Positions 47,907-56,018 of a stretch of DNA of 64,000 nucleotides are shown here, piece after piece. The notes beneath the pieces were generated by a model. That model made no database searches and was not told the DNA's origin. It was given only the letters and a program-made list of their open reading frames with translations. The DNA lies in assembly GCA_003280005.1 (NCBI GenBank), contig QCGH01000003.1, positions 20,249 through 84,248 on the forward strand, in the 5' to 3' direction. The stretch's first letter is position 1, and every line of letters starts with the position of its first letter. The stretch comes from Pelagibacteraceae bacterium AG-365-D07. Its GTDB lineage: Bacteria; Pseudomonadota; Alphaproteobacteria; Pelagibacterales; Pelagibacteraceae. Position numbers and translations under genes: made by a program.

Positions 47907-49049
47907 ATGAATTTTATTGCTTCAAGAGCTTCGGCGATTGAAAAACTAGATCATTTTGTTGAAAATAATCTTTTAGATTATTCAAAAAAAAGAAATTTTG
48001 ATTACGGTCCTGAAAAGAGATCCAATGTTTCATGCTTATCACCTTATATAACTCACGGTATAATTAGCGAACTAGAAGTAATAAACAGATCATTAAAAAA
48101 ATTTTCTTTTTCAAAAAATGAAAAATTTATTCAAGAAGTTCTTTGGAGAACTTATTGGAAAGGTTGGTTAGAGTTAAGACCAGATGTATGGACAGATTAT
48201 CTATTGGAATTATCAAAACTTAGAAAAGAATACTTAAAAAATCAAAATTATAAAAATGCAATCGATGGCAAAACAAATATAGAGTGTTTTAATTATTGGG
48301 TAAGTGAATTAAAAAATAATAACTATTTGCATAATCATGCAAGAATGTGGTTTGCAAGTATCTGGATTTTTACATTAGAATTACCATGGCAATTAGGTGC
48401 TGAATTTTTTATGCAGCATTTATTTGATGGTGACGCTGCATCAAATACCCTTGGTTGGAGATGGGTAGCTGGTATTCAAACTCCAGGAAAACATTATCTT
48501 GCAAGTGAATGGAATATTAAAAAATTTACAAATAATAGATTTGAAAATATTAAATTAAATCAAAATAGTTCTCCAAAAGTATCTGATAAAAACTACTCAA
48601 TAATTAACAAAGTTTTTAAAAATCAAGTGAATTTAGAAGAAAAAAATCTAATAATTTTTGAAAACAATCTTTCTTTTGAGATCTCTGATTTCCAGAATAA
48701 CAATTTTAAAAAAATTTATTTAGTTTCAAATAAAAATCAAAATAGATCTATAAAGCTTAATGAAAAAGTACAGAAATTTAAATCACTTCTTATTAATGAT
48801 CAAAAGGAAAGGTTAAAGAGTAAATCTATCGATTGTGAAGTAATCGATATCAGTGAAATTAATAATATAAGTGAGGAGGTTGTTGGATTATACCCCACGA
48901 TTGGAGAAAACTTGGATTACTTAAATTCAAATAATTTTAAAATAAATTATTTGTATAGAAAGCTTGATCAATATTCGTGGCAATATTGTAATAAAGGTTT
49001 TTTTAATTTTAAAAATTATATTCCTAAAATAATTACTACCTTTAACTAA
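47907..49049 (+). CDS. Photolyase/cryptochrome FAD-domain protein with atypical architecture
   Basis: Residues 1-215 are a photolyase FAD-binding domain: SCLSPYITHGIISE, EVLWRTYWKGWLELRP, HNHARMWFASIWIF and FDGDAASNTLGWRWVAGIQT. The usual N-terminal alpha/beta antenna domain is missing, because the FAD domain starts at the initiator Met. Residues 245-375 look like an alpha/beta domain instead (strand NLIIFENNLSFE, strand KKIYLVSN, a long helix, strand DCEVIDI). That suggests a rearranged order. It would repair UV lesions or sense light. Neighbours DUF2256 and a second photolyase-family protein support this. Confidence 0.82.
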   Translation: MNFIASRASAIEKLDHFVENNLLDYSKKRNFDYGPEKRSNVSCLSPYITHGIISELEVINRSLKKFSFSKNEKFIQEVLWRTYWKGWLELRPDVWTDYLLELSKLRKEYLKNQNYKNAIDGKTNIECFNYWVSELKNNNYLHNHARMWFASIWIFTLELPWQLGAEFFMQHLFDGDAASNTLGWRWVAGIQTPGKHYLASEWNIKKFTNNRFENIKLNQNSSPKVSDKNYSIINKVFKNQVNLEEKNLIIFENNLSFEISDFQNNNFKKIYLVSNKNQNRSIKLNEKVQKFKSLLINDQKERLKSKSIDCEVIDISEINNISEEVVGLYPTIGENLDYLNSNNFKINYLYRKLDQYSWQYCNKGFFNFKNYIPKIITTFN

Positions 49050-49170
49050 GCTTGGAACACTTCTTAGAACAATACTTCACCCGTTCCCAATTTAATTTCC
49101 ATTTTTTTCGCCAAACAAAAGGCCTTTTACAAATGGGACAAATTTTTTTAGGTAGATATTCTTTTTTCAT
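49042..49170 (-). CDS. DUF2256 zinc-ribbon mini-protein (not in ORF track)
   Basis: A 42-aa frame starting MKKEYLPKKICPICKRPFVW and ending VKYCSKKCSKLS. Two Cys pairs (C11/C14 and C34/C38) can bind zinc. The LPKKxCPxCxRPFxWRKKW pattern is the DUF2256 family signature. This family is often found beside photolyase/cryptochrome genes. Its stop overlaps the convergent photolyase stop by 8 bp and its start abuts the glycosyltransferase region divergently. Confidence 0.85.
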   Translation of the reverse strand: MKKEYLPKKICPICKRPFVWRKKWKLNWERVKYCSKKCSKLS

Positions 49171-49188
49171 ATGTGTAATTTTAAATAC

Positions 49189-49905
49189 ATGACCAAAGAC
49201 AAAAAAATATTAGTATTTTCTGCATGTTACAACGAAAAAGAAAACATTAAAAATTTGATATATGGTATTAAAGAAAACTTACCAAATTCATCAATTTTGA
49301 TTATAGATGATAGCTCACCGGACAAAACGATAGACGTAATTAAAGATTTACAAAAAACTGTTACTAACATTAATCTAATAGTAAGAAAAAATAAACTAGG
49401 TTTAGATACGGCCCATAGGATGGCATACGAGTATGCAGTTTTAAACAATTTTGAATACTTAATTACAATGGACGCAGATCTTTCTCATGATCCTAAGGAT
49501 TTAATAAATATTGTAAAATATCTAAAAGATAATCCATTCGTAATTGGATCACGTTATATTGCTGGTGGAAGGTGTTTAATGAAAACTTCAAGATTACTAA
49601 TAAGTAAATATGGTAATTTATTAATAAAAAAAATTTCAGGTATTAATTGCAATGAATTTACAACCTCTTACCGTGGTTTTAATATTTTAAAATTGAAAGA
49701 TTTTAGTTTAAAAAATGTAAGAGCTAAAGGTTATAGTTTTTTTATGGGAACTCTTTTTGAAATTGAAAAAAGAGGATTTTTAATTAAAGAAATACCTATT
49801 ATTTTTAAAGATCGAGAAAAAGGTGTTTCTAAAATATCAAAAATAGAAATTTTTAGAACAATGAAAAATCTCTTAGTTTTATCTTTAAAAAAATATTTAA
49901 ACTAA
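49189..49905 (+). CDS. Family 2 glycosyltransferase (dolichol-phosphate-mannose synthase-like)
   Basis: A GT-A-fold enzyme that transfers a sugar from a nucleotide sugar to a lipid carrier or glycan. SACYNEKENI, IDDSSPDKT, TMDADLSHDP (metal-binding DxD) and IFKDREKGVSKIS follow the polyprenyl-phosphate transferase order. The C-terminal membrane helices of some homologues are absent. The track begins at an ATG at 49171; I prefer 49189 (MTKDKKILVFSACYNE), which is the usual spacing to the first strand. It overlaps the convergent photolyase-related gene by 4 bp. Confidence 0.88.
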   Translation: MTKDKKILVFSACYNEKENIKNLIYGIKENLPNSSILIIDDSSPDKTIDVIKDLQKTVTNINLIVRKNKLGLDTAHRMAYEYAVLNNFEYLITMDADLSHDPKDLINIVKYLKDNPFVIGSRYIAGGRCLMKTSRLLISKYGNLLIKKISGINCNEFTTSYRGFNILKLKDFSLKNVRAKGYSFFMGTLFEIEKRGFLIKEIPIIFKDREKGVSKISKIEIFRTMKNLLVLSLKKYLN

Positions 49906-51392
49906 CAAGTATTTTTATGTATAAATTTTTCTGCTTCAGATAATATTAATTTTTTTCTATCTGGTTTCATTTTATCAAAAATTCTTACCATCATCGAAAG
50001 GCGTGGATTTTTCAAAAAGAAATTTCTATTTCGATTAATAAATCTCCAATAAAGTCCATCCATTGTGTTGCACCACTCACCCTTTTTAAAATCCATCATC
50101 TTCATAAAATAGCTTGAACCACAAATGTATGGTTTAGTTGCAAATATTCCACCATCGCTAAACAAACCCATGCCATAAACATTTGGTACCATCACCCAAT
50201 CTGAGGAGTCGACAAACATTTCCATAAACCATTTGTAAACAATAGTTGGTTTAATCTCACAGAGGTTCATTATGTTTGATAAAATCATTAATCTTTCAAT
50301 ATGATGTGACCACCCATAATTTAGTGCATTCTTAATTGCATAATCTAATGGTGGAAGGCCAGTTGATCCTTCGTACCATGATTTTTTCATTTTTCGATCA
50401 TGTTTGAAAAAATTTCCAGTTTCCATTTCATCAGAATAACTTTGATAAATTCCTCTCATAAACTCTCTCCATCCAATTACTTGGCGAACGTATCCCTCTA
50501 GAGAATTTAATCTAATTTTATGTTTATGATGAAAATCTAAAACTTTTTTAACTATAAATTCGGGTGTAATTAAACCTAAGTTTATGTATGGACTTAATGC
50601 GCTATGAAATAATATGTTATCCCTCTGATCAACTGCATCCTCATAGTCACCAAATAAATTTGATTTTTCTTTGATAAAAAAATTTAGTAATTTCACAACA
50701 TCTTCATACTCAGTAGCAAACCAGAATTCTTTTGTATTTCCGGGATGATCTTTAAAAACTTTTTCTATAATCTGTTTAAGTTTTTTTGTATGTCTCGTTT
50801 CGTTAATTTTAGGAAACTTTGGAATTGTTATTTTTTTAGGAAGTTTGTTTCTATTTTCGTCATCAAAACTCCATTTTCCACCCTCAGGATTTCCATCTTT
50901 TTTCATTAAAATATTTAATTCTCTTCTAGTTTCTTTGTAAAACACAGCCATAAATGGTTTCTTGGATTTTGATAAATAATTTTTAAAATTTTCTCTTGAG
51001 TTTAAAAACATTGGGGTTTGAATAACATTCCATTTGATTTTTTCTTTTTTAAAAAAATATGAAATTTTTTTTTCAAAAAATTTATCTTCTATTTCAAAAC
51101 TTGATACTTCTGAAATTTTTTGTGTCTTTATGATTTTTTTTAACTTTTCTATATAATCTGATTTGAATGACTTATCCTCAATTGAAGAATATTGAATTTT
51201 GAACTTATTTTTCTTTAATTTGTCCGCATGCGACCTCATAGCAGAAAGAAATAAAAGTATTTTCTGTTTATGGTGTTTCTCATGGGTACATAGTTGGTAA
51301 TCTTCTGCCATAAAAAAGATATGGTCTTTTCTGAATTTTTCTATGTATTTTTCAGAAAAAAGTTGATTTCCAAGTAGAAAAAATAATTTCAT
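49902..51392 (-). CDS. Photolyase-related protein (DPRP / FeS-BCP-like family)
   Basis: A 496-aa flavoprotein of the prokaryotic photolyase-related family (PhrB of Agrobacterium). The alpha/beta domain begins FFLLGNQLFSE. The FAD domain has YVRQVIGWREFMRG, YGWSHHIERLMILSNIMNL and DSSDWVMVPNVYGMGLFSDGG. In Fe-S members, four Cys bind a [4Fe-4S] cluster. Here C378 is present, but the CxxC after the Tyr/Gly segment is replaced by MMDFKKGEW, with one Cys at 441. The cluster is probably absent. It may repair (6-4) lesions or sense light. Confidence 0.87.
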   Translation of the reverse strand: MKLFFLLGNQLFSEKYIEKFRKDHIFFMAEDYQLCTHEKHHKQKILLFLSAMRSHADKLKKNKFKIQYSSIEDKSFKSDYIEKLKKIIKTQKISEVSSFEIEDKFFEKKISYFFKKEKIKWNVIQTPMFLNSRENFKNYLSKSKKPFMAVFYKETRRELNILMKKDGNPEGGKWSFDDENRNKLPKKITIPKFPKINETRHTKKLKQIIEKVFKDHPGNTKEFWFATEYEDVVKLLNFFIKEKSNLFGDYEDAVDQRDNILFHSALSPYINLGLITPEFIVKKVLDFHHKHKIRLNSLEGYVRQVIGWREFMRGIYQSYSDEMETGNFFKHDRKMKKSWYEGSTGLPPLDYAIKNALNYGWSHHIERLMILSNIMNLCEIKPTIVYKWFMEMFVDSSDWVMVPNVYGMGLFSDGGIFATKPYICGSSYFMKMMDFKKGEWCNTMDGLYWRFINRNRNFFLKNPRLSMMVRIFDKMKPDRKKLILSEAEKFIHKNTC

Positions 51393-51420
51393 TACCTATA
51401 TATAACTTTTTAAAAAATAT

Positions 51421-52131
51421 ATGTCAGACAAATATTTAGTAGTTGGTGCCACAGGTTCAATAGGGTCAAATTTAGCAGAACAATTGCATGCTTCTGGTAA
51501 AGAAATTCATTTAGTGGGTAGGAACGAAAATAATACAAAAACCCTAGCACAAAAATTAAATTGTAGTTTTACTGTTGCTGACGTTTTGGCAGACAGTTTC
51601 GTTGAAAGAATTAAGATGGATATTCAAGACATTAAAGGTATAGCATATTGCGTGGGGTCTATTGATCTAAAACCATTAAGAATGGTTAATGAAAATGATT
51701 TTAATAAATGCATGAAATTAAATTTATATTCTGCAGTAGACTTAATTAAAGGTTTTCAAGAAAATCTAAAAAAAAACAAAGGATCTATTGTTTTATTTTC
51801 TACTGTTGCTGCACAAAGAGGTTTTACAAATCATTCTATTATTGCATCAACGAAAGCAGCCGTTGAAGGATTAACAGTTTCTTTAGCAGCAGAGTTTGCG
51901 CCGAATATCAGAGTAAATTGTATTGCTCCAAGTTTAACAAATTCTAAAATAGCAGAACCAATGCTAAAAAATAAAGTGTTGGCCGAAGGTATTGCAAAAG
52001 CTCATCCTTTAAAAAGACTTGGTGAGGGAAAAGACTCTGCTTCACTTGCAAAATTTTTAATTACAGAAGATAGTTCGTGGGTTACTGGTCAAATAATAGC
52101 TGTGGATGGTGGAAGATCTAAGTTATCCTAA
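51421..52131 (+). CDS. SDR-family protein lacking the catalytic Tyr
   Basis: A 236-aa Rossmann protein with VVGATGSIGSNLAEQL (cofactor site, residues 7-22) and a C-terminal WVTGQIIAVDGG, typical of short-chain dehydrogenases. The Ser is kept (LFSTVAA, Ser127) and the Lys (Lys145), but the Tyr of YxxxK is Ile141 (IASTK). Standard reductase activity is doubtful. It starts 28 bp from the divergent photolyase-related gene, and the two are probably regulated together. Confidence 0.85.
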   Translation: MSDKYLVVGATGSIGSNLAEQLHASGKEIHLVGRNENNTKTLAQKLNCSFTVADVLADSFVERIKMDIQDIKGIAYCVGSIDLKPLRMVNENDFNKCMKLNLYSAVDLIKGFQENLKKNKGSIVLFSTVAAQRGFTNHSIIASTKAAVEGLTVSLAAEFAPNIRVNCIAPSLTNSKIAEPMLKNKVLAEGIAKAHPLKRLGEGKDSASLAKFLITEDSSWVTGQIIAVDGGRSKLS

Positions 52132-52980
52132 TTATTTTGTTTGAGATCTTTTAAAACAATCAATTGTATTTTTTAATAAACAGGCAATTGTCATTGGTCC
52201 AACGCCACCAGGAACAGGTGTTAAAGCTTTAGCTACTTTTGAAACTTCATCAAAAGCAACATCTCCGACAATTCCTTTTTCCGTTTTATTAATCCCTACA
52301 TCAATAACAATTGCATCTTTTTTAACCCAATCCCCTTTTACAAGTTCAGGAATACCAACTGCTGCAACTATTATATCTCCTTTTAAACACTCGCCTTTTA
52401 AATTATCAGTTTTAGAGTGAGTTATAGTTACGGTACAATTTTCTTTGAGCAAAAGTTGTGTCATTGGTTTGCCATTTAAATTTGATCTACCAACCACTAC
52501 AGCTTTTTTTCCACTTAAATTTGGTTCAATTTTTTTAATTAATAAATAGCATCCAAGAGGTGTACATGGAACTGAGCTCTCGTATCCAGATGAAAGATTT
52601 CCTACATTCATTGGATGAAAACCATCTACATCTTTGCCTGGAGAAATGGCTTCAATTACTTTTTGTTTATCAATATGTTTTGGAAGAGGTAATTGAACAA
52701 GTATACCTGAAACAGTATCATCATTGTTTAGCTCATCAATTTTTTCTAAAACAGTTTTTTCTTCAATTGTTTCGGGATAACGAATGACCTCTGACTTTAG
52801 GCCAACTTCCATAGCAGACTTTTCTTTATTTTTTACATAAATTTTACTTGGGGCAAGCTCACCAATTAAAATAACTGTTAAACCTGGAACTTTATTATGT
52901 TTATTTTTTAATTCAGCAACTTCTTTTTTTAGTTCTTCTCTTAGTTCTGCTGCTGCTTTCTTTCCATCAATCAAAATCAT
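52132..52980 (-). CDS. folD: Methylene-THF dehydrogenase / methenyl-THF cyclohydrolase
   Basis: This bifunctional enzyme interconverts C1 units on tetrahydrofolate. The catalytic Lys is in SKIYVKNKEKSA. QLPLPKHIDKQKVIEAISPGKDVDGF, VVVGRSNLNGKP and PVPGGVGPMTIACLL are signature stretches. The length of 282 aa is normal. It could process methyl/methylene groups entering the folate pool from DmdA (inference). It sits 3 bp after yggT. Confidence 0.96.
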   Translation of the reverse strand: MILIDGKKAAAELREELKKEVAELKNKHNKVPGLTVILIGELAPSKIYVKNKEKSAMEVGLKSEVIRYPETIEEKTVLEKIDELNNDDTVSGILVQLPLPKHIDKQKVIEAISPGKDVDGFHPMNVGNLSSGYESSVPCTPLGCYLLIKKIEPNLSGKKAVVVGRSNLNGKPMTQLLLKENCTVTITHSKTDNLKGECLKGDIIVAAVGIPELVKGDWVKKDAIVIDVGINKTEKGIVGDVAFDEVSKVAKALTPVPGGVGPMTIACLLKNTIDCFKRSQTK

Positions 52981-52983
52981 AAA

Positions 52984-53274
52984 TTAGAATATTATTGGTG
53001 CGATGTAGAGCTTCATACACATTTCGATAAACCAAATCAACAAAAGAAGTATAATTGGAGATATATCAAAGGCTCCCAAATTTGGTAAAAACTGCCTAAT
53101 CTTTCTCAAAAAAGGTTCTGTAAGACGGTATGTAAAATCAAGCACCATATAAACAAATCGATTTGAAGTATTGATAATATTAAAAGCAACCAACCAACTA
53201 ATAACAACGTTGGCGATTACGACATAAGAATAAAGTTTTAAAATTTGTAACGCTAAATAAAATATTGCAATCAT
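52984..53274 (-). CDS. yggT: YggT family membrane protein
   Basis: A 96-aa protein with two hydrophobic helices and the YggT-family centre LTEPFLRKIRQFLPNLGAFDISPIILLLLIWF. Function in bacteria is poorly defined (osmotic/ion roles suggested). It overlaps the MscS-like gene by 4 bp, and these osmotic-type membrane genes are probably co-transcribed with folD. Confidence 0.9.
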   Translation of the reverse strand: MIAIFYLALQILKLYSYVVIANVVISWLVAFNIINTSNRFVYMVLDFTYRLTEPFLRKIRQFLPNLGAFDISPIILLLLIWFIEMCMKLYIAPIIF

Positions 53275-54356
53275 TTTTTCTCAACGTAGATTGACTGACT
53301 AGGGAAAGCAAATGAAGCTTTATTATTTTCAACAATCTGTTTAATTTGAATTGCCAATCTTTCTTTTACAGCTAACCATTCATCCCAATCATCTGTTTTG
53401 GTAAAACAACGAACGTACATATCAATAGAGCTTTCAGCAAAACTATCTACTCTTACCGCATAACCAAGTTCTGGTTTAAAATCTTCATTTGTTTTGATGT
53501 AATTTTCAATTTCTTTTCTTACTGTTTTAAGTTGATCAATAGTTGAATCATATTGAAGATTGATTGTCCAACTAATGATCCAATTAGTAGTTTGGCTTAT
53601 ATTAATTACTGCGTTTTCGGCAAATTGAAAATTTGGTATTATTGCAATTGACTTGTCAAATTTTCTTATCACTGTTGATCTGAAACCAATTTTTTCTACT
53701 ATTCCTTCAATTATTCCCTCAACTAAAATCCAATCTCCCATCTTAAATCTTTTTTCCACTAATACTAAAATTCCAGAAATTAAATTCTTGAATAGATCTT
53801 GAGCGCCTAAAGCAACAGCTACACCAAATAATCCCAATCCGGCAATAATCGGTCCTATTTTAATTCCCCAAAGTTCTAAAACAGCCGCGGTACCTAAAAT
53901 AAAAATTAGAATCTTAATTGATTTAACTATCCAGCTTATTAATTCTCTTGTTAGGATTTTGCCAAGGCCAGACAGAACGTATGAAACTGGCTCAATTATT
54001 TGGTGGATTGTCCAAAAAAGCAAAATAGTAATTAATGTCCTATTTATATTATTTACGAATTCACGTGTGTCACTTTCAAATGTCATGTAGTAACTTGCAA
54101 AGAAAAAACCCAGAACAATTGGTAAGAATCTTACAGGGCCAATTAAAGAATGAACAAATGTATCATCTAATTTATTAGTAGTTCTTTTAGAAATAATTTC
54201 TAATTTTTTAATAATAAGTTTGCTTATAAGTCCTCTAAAAATTAAAAATAAAAGAAAAATTCCAATTCCAATAAGTATTTCATAAAAATTAATTCCGAAA
54301 ATACCTTTTTCCCAGACTGATAAAAATAAATCTTTAAAATTTACAAAAACATCCAT
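53271..54356 (-). CDS. MscS-family mechanosensitive ion channel protein
   Basis: This 361-aa protein has four or five N-terminal helices, a TM3-like Gly/Ala-rich segment (GLGLFGVAVALGAQDLFKNLISGI, near residues 173-196), then the beta domain (KRFKMGDWILVEGIIEGIVEKIGFRST). This is the standard MscS layout. It protects cells against hypo-osmotic stress by releasing solutes. It follows hemD by one base and overlaps yggT by 4 bp. Confidence 0.92.
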   Translation of the reverse strand: MDVFVNFKDLFLSVWEKGIFGINFYEILIGIGIFLLFLIFRGLISKLIIKKLEIISKRTTNKLDDTFVHSLIGPVRFLPIVLGFFFASYYMTFESDTREFVNNINRTLITILLFWTIHQIIEPVSYVLSGLGKILTRELISWIVKSIKILIFILGTAAVLELWGIKIGPIIAGLGLFGVAVALGAQDLFKNLISGILVLVEKRFKMGDWILVEGIIEGIVEKIGFRSTVIRKFDKSIAIIPNFQFAENAVINISQTTNWIISWTINLQYDSTIDQLKTVRKEIENYIKTNEDFKPELGYAVRVDSFAESSIDMYVRCFTKTDDWDEWLAVKERLAIQIKQIVENNKASFAFPSQSIYVEKK

Positions 54357-54357
54357 A

Positions 54358-55056
54358 TTAAACTTTATATAAAAAAAACTCTTCTTCTCCTGGAGTAAAT
54401 AAAAATATTTTTTTCCACTTTACTTCATTTAAAACAGAAGATGTTTTTTCTCCTATACACATTAAATTGGTATTCATCCAGCTGTCAATCAAATGATATT
54501 TTTTTATTATATTTAAGAAGCTTTTTGAACTATTTTCAGAGTATACATAAACGATATCTGGTATATTTTTTTTAAGCTCTTCAATAAAATCATCTTTAAT
54601 CTCATCATTATGTACAACGGAATAATTTATAATTCGGGTTATTTCATATCCTTCGTTGCTAAGATCTTTATGTAAATTAAAAGAAATGATTTCACCACTT
54701 AAATATAAAATCTTTCCGTCTTTTTTATCATGATTTTGTAATATTAATTCTTTGAGCGCTCTTACGTTACCATGAGCTGCAATTACATTTTGAAAACCTG
54801 AGGCCCTCGCAAATTTTTCTGTATTAGATCCAACACAAAAACATTTAAGTTTCTTATTAATATTATCTAAGTTTAAGTGTTTTATGGAGTTTGAACTTGT
54901 AAAGATAATTGCTGAAAAATCTTTAAAATTTATTTCTTCATATTCCATTTTTTTTATTTTAATTAATGGTAAATGTGAAACGTTATGACCTAATTCTTTT
55001 AACTTAATTATTAAATCTGAACAGTCTTCTAAAGGTCTTGTTAATAAAATATGCAT
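54358..55056 (-). CDS. hemD: Uroporphyrinogen-III synthase
   Basis: HemD inverts ring D and cyclises hydroxymethylbilane to uroporphyrinogen III for heme and corrins. The protein has 232 aa. ILLTRPLEDCSDL at the start and FTSSNSIKHL are typical of this poorly conserved family, as is DIVYVYSENSSKSFLNII. Its start overlaps the hemC stop by one base, which supports the call. Confidence 0.88.
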   Translation of the reverse strand: MHILLTRPLEDCSDLIIKLKELGHNVSHLPLIKIKKMEYEEINFKDFSAIIFTSSNSIKHLNLDNINKKLKCFCVGSNTEKFARASGFQNVIAAHGNVRALKELILQNHDKKDGKILYLSGEIISFNLHKDLSNEGYEITRIINYSVVHNDEIKDDFIEELKKNIPDIVYVYSENSSKSFLNIIKKYHLIDSWMNTNLMCIGEKTSSVLNEVKWKKIFLFTPGEEEFFLYKV

Positions 55057-55967
55057 TATTTTTTATAATTATCTTTTGCCTCTGATTTAAGATAATTTCC
55101 TAATTCTGTACTTGCTTTTAAAAAATTTGAAGAAATATCTTTAATTGTTTTAAAATACCTCTTTTTACCATCTATTGAAAAAAGTTCACCAGAGATTTCA
55201 AAATTATCATTATTTACTTTTGAAAAAACACCAACAGCTGTATCACAGTCACCCTCCAAGATTTTTAATACCCTGCGTTCTGATAAAGCAGAAATGCTCG
55301 TTACTTTATCATTAACTTTGCTTAGAAGATTAATGATATCATCATCTTCTTTTCTACATTGTATAGAAACTATTCCCTGACCAGCGCTAGGTATAATTTT
55401 TTCAGTCGAAAATTCTTCTGAAATCAAATGATCTAATTTTAAGGATTTTATTCCGGCCTTAGAAAGTATAACGCTATCATAATCATTGTTATTCAACTTT
55501 GATATTCTTGTATCCACATTTCCTCTTATTGTTTTGTAATTTAAATCATTTCTTATTCTTCTTAATTGAAACTCTCTTCTAAATGAAGAAGTACCAATAA
55601 TAGAATCTGCATTTAATTCCATAAATTTTTTATTATCTTTTGTTATTAGTATTTCCTCTGGAGAATTTCTTTTCAAAAAACAATTTGTTATTAGACCTGC
55701 TGTTTCTTCCGAAGGCATATCTTTTAAGGCATGTACCGCTATATCTATTTTTTTATCTATTAATTCTTCTTCTATTTTTTTTGAAAATAATCCTTTTCCA
55801 CCAATATCTGAAAGTCTATCTTTTTGGTTTTGATCACCTTCAGTAGTAATTTTAGTTAGTTCAATTTCACCTGAAAAAACTTTAGCTATTTCGTCTTTAG
55901 CCCTATTTGCATAAATGAGGGCTAATTTGCTAGCTCTAGTCCCAATTAATATTTTATTTTTTTTCAT
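55056..55967 (-). CDS. hemC: Hydroxymethylbilane synthase
   Basis: HemC polymerises four porphobilinogens on a covalent dipyrromethane cofactor. IGTRASKLALIYA is at the N-terminus. DIAVHALKDMPS and GTSSFRREFQLRRIR bind substrate and cofactor. The cofactor Cys lies in LEGDCDTAVGVF. Length is 303 aa. It is divergent from tsaD by 51 bp. Confidence 0.96.
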   Translation of the reverse strand: MKKNKILIGTRASKLALIYANRAKDEIAKVFSGEIELTKITTEGDQNQKDRLSDIGGKGLFSKKIEEELIDKKIDIAVHALKDMPSEETAGLITNCFLKRNSPEEILITKDNKKFMELNADSIIGTSSFRREFQLRRIRNDLNYKTIRGNVDTRISKLNNNDYDSVILSKAGIKSLKLDHLISEEFSTEKIIPSAGQGIVSIQCRKEDDDIINLLSKVNDKVTSISALSERRVLKILEGDCDTAVGVFSKVNNDNFEISGELFSIDGKKRYFKTIKDISSNFLKASTELGNYLKSEAKDNYKK

Positions 55968-55989
55968 TAATTGTTTTATATTTAAATCT

Positions 55990-55995
55990 TATAAT
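55990..55995 (+). promoter_or_regulatory. Candidate -10 box for tsaD
   Basis: A perfect TATAAT lies 23 bp before the tsaD ATG in the 51-bp gap shared with the divergent hemC. The -35 is poor (TTAATT-like). Given the AT content, this is only a candidate. Confidence 0.35.
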
Positions 55996-56018
55996 CTAAT
56001 TGTACTATCTAAAAAATT

